Source of the DNA: Streptomyces ferrugineus
GTDB lineage: Bacteria > Actinomycetota > Actinomycetes > Streptomycetales > Streptomycetaceae
Assembly (NCBI RefSeq): GCF_015160855.1
Contig: NZ_CP063373.1
Coordinates: forward strand, 5,456,001-5,520,000
Reading direction: 5' to 3'
Length of the DNA stretch: 64,000 nucleotides
The notes under the pieces were generated by a model. That model was not told the DNA's origin. It saw only the letters and a list, made by a program, of their open reading frames with translations, and ran no database searches. The position numbers and the translations under genes were made by a program. Positions 60,719-64,000 of this stretch are shown here, in pieces. The number at the start of each line of letters is the position of its first letter. Position 1 is the first letter of the stretch.

Positions 60719-61057
60719 ATGCCAGCTGAAGACACGCCCGTCGCCGGGAACCTCGACGACGACGATTACCCCGCCTACACCATGGGACGAGCCGCCGACG
60801 TGCTCGGCACCACCCCCGCCTTCCTCCGGGCCGTCGGCGAAGCCCGGCTGATCACTCCGCTGCGCTCGGAAGGCGGCCACCGCCGGTACTCCCGCCACCA
60901 GTTGCGCATCGCCGCCCGCGCCCGTGAGCTCGTCGACCAGGGCACCCCCGTCGAGGCCGCGTGCCGCATCATCTCTCTCGAGGACCAGCTCGACGACGCC
61001 CTCCGTCTGAACCGGGAGATGCGCCGGAAGCTGAGCGAGCGCGGCACGGATACCTAG
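60719..61057 (+). CDS. MerR family transcriptional regulator
   Basis: A 112-residue protein with a MerR HTH (TMGRAADVLGTTPAFLRAVG, EARLITPLRSEGGHRRYSRH) and a dimer helix ending EDQLDDALRLNREMRRKLSE. It resembles the small MerR/HspR-like regulators found near cold-shock genes. ATG at 60719 follows AAGGTG. It precedes the cold-shock gene by 232 bases in the same direction. Confidence 0.9.
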   Translation: MPAEDTPVAGNLDDDDYPAYTMGRAADVLGTTPAFLRAVGEARLITPLRSEGGHRRYSRHQLRIAARARELVDQGTPVEAACRIISLEDQLDDALRLNREMRRKLSERGTDT

Positions 61058-61289
61058 TCTCGCCGCTACAGAAATACAGGATGCCGCGGGGCGAGAATTC
61101 CTGAGCGGTCGAAAAAACCCATGACCGGCTTCCACCCGACCTGTGTTAACGTGATCTCAGTTGCAGTTTTGGTTGCCAGAGATCTTATTCTTTGCAGAGC
61201 TTTCCGGATCTTTCCGGAGGGGTGATCATCGCGGCGACTCGGACCCGTAAAGTGCGGAGTCCGGCACTGCCCCCCAAGGGAGATTCAAT
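61058..61289. promoter_or_regulatory. Long 5' region of the cold-shock gene
   Basis: This 232-base region has an AT-rich core. GTTAACGTGATC (from 61145) and the segment TTGCAGTTTTGGTTGCC (61161-61177) recall the 5' leader seen upstream of actinobacterial cold-shock genes. CTTTCCGGA occurs twice in tandem (around 61200-61218) and could form alternative stems, followed by a GGAGGGG stretch. A long structured leader that stabilises at low temperature is expected, as in cspA genes of other bacteria. Confidence 0.6.
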
Positions 61290-61493
61290 ATGGCATCTGG
61301 CACCGTGAAGTGGTTCAACGCGGAAAAGGGCTTCGGCTTCATCGAGCAGGACGGCGGCGGCGCTGACGTGTTCGCCCACTACTCGAACATCGCCACCAGC
61401 GGCTTCCGCGAGCTTCAGGAAGGCCAGAAGGTTACCTTCGACGTCACGCAGGGCCAGAAGGGCCCGCAGGCCGAGAACATCGTTCCCGCCTGA
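61290..61493 (+). CDS. Cold shock protein (CSD, 67 residues)
   Basis: A 67-residue single cold-shock domain with RNP1 (KGFGFIEQ) and RNP2 (VFAHYSNI) and the usual opening [18 protein letters not shown]. Streptomyces has many such genes. It binds single-stranded RNA and DNA and prevents secondary structure. ATG at 61290 follows AGGGAG. A strong terminator follows, so it is probably monocistronic. Confidence 0.97.
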   Translation: MASGTVKWFNAEKGFGFIEQDGGGADVFAHYSNIATSGFRELQEGQKVTFDVTQGQKGPQAENIVPA

Positions 61494-61512
61494 CACTGAC
61501 GCGAACCACGTG

Positions 61513-61547
61513 ACTGGGGCCCGCACTCTTGGGGTGCGGGCCCCAGT
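61513..61547 (+). terminator. Rho-independent-like terminator of the cold-shock gene
   Basis: A 14-pair stem (61513-61526 and 61534-61547) with a 7-base TCTTGGG loop, ending GCCCCAGT then TCATTG. It lies about 20 bases after the stop codon. Confidence 0.92.
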
Positions 61548-61678
61548 TCATTGCTTTCCGGGCCTCCTCCCGGATTCCTGATTTCCTGACAGCCCCGGCC
61601 GCAGCGCCGAGAGGGCTGGTTTTCGCATTTCCCTCGGCTTATTCTTGTGAATCCTCGTGCGGCTCCGCGCTGCTGGAT

Positions 61679-61712
61679 GGAATTCCTCGATAGCCGCATC
61701 GAGGAAGGTTCC
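61679..61712 (+). promoter_or_regulatory. Hairpin overlapping the DEAD-box helicase ribosome binding site
   Basis: CCTCGAT (61685-61691), loop AGCCGC, and ATCGAGG (61698-61704) form a perfect seven-pair stem. Outer GGAA (61679-61682) and TTCC (61709-61712) can pair around an internal loop. The ribosome binding site GAGGAAGG (61701-61708) is half in the stem and half in the internal loop, four bases before the ATG region, so the fold would hide it. Cold-shock proteins or temperature change could open it. Confidence 0.65.
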
Positions 61713-61715
61713 GCC

Positions 61716-63278
61716 ATGAACCGCACCCGCCGTACCGGCCGCAACTCCGATCGTTCTCGCAACCAGGAGAAGGGCCGGCAGAGGCATCGCCCGGGCGCCG
61801 GACGGAACGGTGGTCAACGGACCCGCGTCACGACACGCCCGCAGGAGTTCACCCTGCCGGTCACCCTCACCGAGCCGCTGCCCGCGGTCGCCACGTTCGC
61901 CGAACTGGCCATGCCCGCACGTCTGCTGGCCGCGCTCGACGCCGAGGGCGTGACCGTTCCCTTCCCCATCCAGGCGGCCACCCTGCCCAACGCGCTGGCC
62001 GGACGGGACGTGCTGGGCCGCGGGCGCACGGGCTCGGGCAAGACACTCGCCTTCGGCCTGCCGGTGCTGGCCCGGCTGGACGGGCGGCGGGCCCAGCCCC
62101 GACAGCCGCTCGCTCTCGTCCTCGTGCCCACCCGGGAACTGGCCCAGCAGGTCGCCGACGCCCTCGCCCCCTACGCCCGTGCGCTGCGCCTGCGGCTCGC
62201 CACCGTGGTGGGCGGCATGGGGATCGGCCGCCAGGCGAGTGCGCTGCGCGGCGGCACCGAGGTGGTCGTAGCGACACCCGGCCGGCTCAAGGACCTCATC
62301 GAACGGGGCGACTGCCGGCTGGACCAGGTCGCCGTCACCGTCCTGGACGAAGCCGACCAGATGGCCGACATGGGCTTCATGCCACAGGTGACCGCACTGC
62401 TCGACCAAGTCGGCCCCGGCGGCCAGCGGTTGCTGTTCTCAGCCACCCTGGACCGCAACATCGACCTCCTGGTGCGCCGCTACCTCCACGACCCCGTGGT
62501 GCACTCGGTCGACCCGTCCGCGGGCGCCGTCGCCACCATGGAGCACCATCTGCTGCACGTCCGCGACGCCGACAAGCACACCACCGCGACCGAGATCGCC
62601 GCCCGCGACGGGCGGGTGATCATGTTCCTGGACACCAAGCACGCGGCCGACCGGCTGGCCAAGCACCTGCTGTCCGTCGGTGTGCGCGCCTCGGCCCTGC
62701 ACGGCGGCAAGTCCCAGCCACAGCGCAACCGGACGCTCGCCCAGTTCAAGGACGGTCATGTGACGGTCCTGGTGGCCACCAATGTCGCCGCCCGCGGGAT
62801 CCACGTCGACGACCTCGACCTCGTCGTGAACGTCGACCCTCCCGGCGATCACAAGGACTACCTGCACCGCGGCGGCCGTACCGCGCGTGCCGGTGAGTCC
62901 GGCACCGTCGTCACCCTCGTCCTGCCGCACCAACGTCGCGCGATGGACCGTCTGATGACCGACGCCGGCATCACCCCGCGCAGTGCCCTGGTCCGCCCGG
63001 GCGAGGCCGAACTGCATCGCATCACGGGCGCCCGGACGCCCTCCGGCGTGCCCGTCACGCTCACCGCACCGGTCGCCGAACAGAGCGCACGGACGGAATC
63101 CGCCAACCGCGGCCGGAAGGGACCAGCCGCCGGCCGGAGTCGGAGGGGACGGAACGCCGGCCGCGGTGGGGCCGGACGGGCCACGGGCCGCGGTGAGGAC
63201 GGACGAGCCACCGGCGGCGGTGAGGCCGGACGGGCCGTCGGCCGGAATCGGCACTCCGCCCCGCGGAACAACCCATAG
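61716..63278 (+). CDS. DEAD-box RNA helicase with basic N- and C-terminal tails
   Basis: A 520-residue cytoplasmic helicase. Motif I is RGRTGSGKTLAFGLP (in place of the usual AxTGSGKT), then VPTREL, TPGR, LDEADQMADMGF (DEAD), SATL, and in domain 2 ATNVAARGIHVDDLDLVVN and HRGGRTARAG. An Arg-rich N-terminus and an Arg/Gly-rich tail with repeated GRG units add non-specific RNA binding. It follows the cold-shock gene and probably unwinds structured RNA at low temperature. ATG at 61716 has GAGGAAGG upstream, inside a hairpin. Confidence 0.96.
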   Translation: MNRTRRTGRNSDRSRNQEKGRQRHRPGAGRNGGQRTRVTTRPQEFTLPVTLTEPLPAVATFAELAMPARLLAALDAEGVTVPFPIQAATLPNALAGRDVLGRGRTGSGKTLAFGLPVLARLDGRRAQPRQPLALVLVPTRELAQQVADALAPYARALRLRLATVVGGMGIGRQASALRGGTEVVVATPGRLKDLIERGDCRLDQVAVTVLDEADQMADMGFMPQVTALLDQVGPGGQRLLFSATLDRNIDLLVRRYLHDPVVHSVDPSAGAVATMEHHLLHVRDADKHTTATEIAARDGRVIMFLDTKHAADRLAKHLLSVGVRASALHGGKSQPQRNRTLAQFKDGHVTVLVATNVAARGIHVDDLDLVVNVDPPGDHKDYLHRGGRTARAGESGTVVTLVLPHQRRAMDRLMTDAGITPRSALVRPGEAELHRITGARTPSGVPVTLTAPVAEQSARTESANRGRKGPAAGRSRRGRNAGRGGAGRATGRGEDGRATGGGEAGRAVGRNRHSAPRNNP

Positions 63279-63355
63279 CCCAGGCCCGCCGGATCCGCTC
63301 CCGCGCCGGGCGTGCCTTCGCCCGTCCGCGCCGCCCCGACGAAGAGGAGAAGCCC

Positions 63356-63763
63356 TTGACGCCGATCCCGCCTGACACGCTGCCGGCCACAAGCGCCGAC
63401 GGCACCGGTCTGACCGCCTGCGACGCCATGCACGCTCCCGGTCCCCAGGTGGACGACCACATGACCGTCGACGTGGCCCTGTCCGTGCTCATCAGCGCGC
63501 GCGTCCCGCATCTGCTGCTCCAGGACGAGGACGGGCGGTGCGCGGGGCTGGTCACGCTGGCCCAGCTCTCCGCGTATCGCGGCGGCTCGTGGTACGGCCA
63601 CCGCAGACGGTTGCGGGACATACCGCTCGACCGCGGACCCTTCACCTCGTCCGTGGCCGAACTCGGCGAGGCCGAAGCCGCCATGCGGGTCAGGGCCCTG
63701 GACATGTCCCCTGTGATCGACGAGCACGGCTACGCCCTGGGCGTCCTCGCGCTCACCCACTGA
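63356..63763 (+). CDS. CBS domain protein
   Basis: A 135-residue protein with a CBS pair (CDAMHAPGPQVDDHMTVDVA, HLLLQDEDGRCAGLVTLAQL, then IPLDRGPFTSSVAELGEAEA, LDMSPVIDEHGYALGVLALT). It may bind adenosyl nucleotides and act as a sensor or partner. The start is TTG at 63356, after GAGGAG; no ATG fits better. It follows the helicase by 77 bases in the same direction and may be co-transcribed. Confidence 0.85.
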   Translation: MTPIPPDTLPATSADGTGLTACDAMHAPGPQVDDHMTVDVALSVLISARVPHLLLQDEDGRCAGLVTLAQLSAYRGGSWYGHRRRLRDIPLDRGPFTSSVAELGEAEAAMRVRALDMSPVIDEHGYALGVLALTH

Positions 63764-63821
63764 CCGCCGTCGCACGGTCGGCCCCTCCGGTGTTCTCTCC
63801 CCCAACTCTGTGGAGGCATCC

Positions 63822-64000
63822 ATGCGTTGTGTCATCGCCCGTTTCCCGTTCGACCTCACCAAGGGCGAGGTCGAGCAGTCCATGAGCGGCATCACGCCCG
63901 AACCGGTCACCGGTGTGGCCGTCGCCATCGGCCGCCGCGTCTACCCCGTGATGCAGGTCGGGGAAGTGATCACCAGGCAGGACCGCCGCGACTTCACCTC
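63822..64000 (+). CDS. Conserved hypothetical protein (partial at right edge)
   Basis: ATG at 63822 follows GTGGAGG. The visible 59 codons read RCVIARFPFDLTKGEVEQSM, ITPEPVTGVAVAIGRRVYPV and QVGEVITRQDRRDFTS. This opening is shared by small Streptomyces proteins beside cold-shock helicases, for which I know no function. The window ends before the stop. Confidence 0.8.
   Translation, partial: MRCVIARFPFDLTKGEVEQSMSGITPEPVTGVAVAIGRRVYPVMQVGEVITRQDRRDFT

Noticed and set aside
1..64000. tRNA, rRNA and CRISPR signals
   Set aside because: Gaps were read for cloverleaf-like arms and regularly spaced repeats; none was convincing.

Overview
The window is high-GC actinobacterial DNA and looks like a Streptomyces chromosome, most likely an accessory or arm region. 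The support is strong G/C bias at third codon positions, GTG/TTG starts behind AGGAGG-type ribosome binding sites, several apparently leaderless genes, and families typical of the genus: DUF2180, DUF2267, DUF5994, CGNR and MerR regulators, SpoIIE phosphatases, an hsp18/rheA pair, and a sortase-anchored DUF1996 protein. I saw no rRNA, tRNA, CRISPR array or intact insertion sequence.

Layout. 1-9.6 kb: a Rieske oxygenase (cut by the left edge) and a stress/envelope group of small membrane proteins, a site-2 protease with CBS domains, a retropepsin-like lipoprotein, two PRC-barrel proteins, a TerC-family exporter, a tandem universal stress protein and a PCu(A)C-like lipoprotein. 10-14 kb: a GH15 hydrolase, a YjdF-like membrane protein and a double PAP2 phosphatase. 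14.6-18.7 kb: a copper/cytochrome-oxidase assembly operon (membrane protein, CopC, CopD-CtaG fusion, DsbA) followed by a frameshifted TAXI-type solute-binding gene. 19.5-23.4 kb: molybdate uptake (HTH-TOBE regulator, ModA, ModB, ModC, double-TOBE molbindin). 23.4-34.6 kb: an HTH membrane protein divergent from a DUF4232 lipoprotein; a TetR-controlled sugar kinase/class II aldolase operon with a clear operator; DUF2071; an atypical SDR; a LAETG cell-wall protein; a flavodoxin-like protein; a STAS-ANTAR regulator divergent from a winged-helix protein; and a diacylglycerol-kinase-like enzyme. 34.6-38.5 kb: an alkyl-DHAP-synthase-like flavoprotein divergent from a TetR-glpD pair. 38.7-42.1 kb: a secreted GH30 galactanase and a divergent LacI regulator sharing a perfect 18-bp operator.

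42-55 kb is a patchwork. Intact genes (SseB-like, epoxide hydrolase with a divergent CGNR regulator and two matched operators, SulP transporter, MerR, VOC protein, multi-domain PP2C phosphatase) lie between gene fossils: a type III glutamine synthetase fragment, TetR remnants, a PIN-like C-terminus, a hydrolase/acyl-CoA-ligase chimera, an MFS/TetR chimera and a sigma-factor region 4 fragment. This suggests repeated deletion and recombination.

55-64 kb returns to a compact stress set: a methyltransferase, two DUF2267 proteins, hsp18 and rheA with twin RheA boxes, a GNAT-like protein, small hypothetical proteins, DUF5994, a MerR protein, a cold-shock protein, a DEAD-box helicase whose ribosome binding site lies in a predicted hairpin, a CBS protein and the start of a conserved hypothetical gene.

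All family calls come from reading the sequence and recalled family features; no database search was possible.
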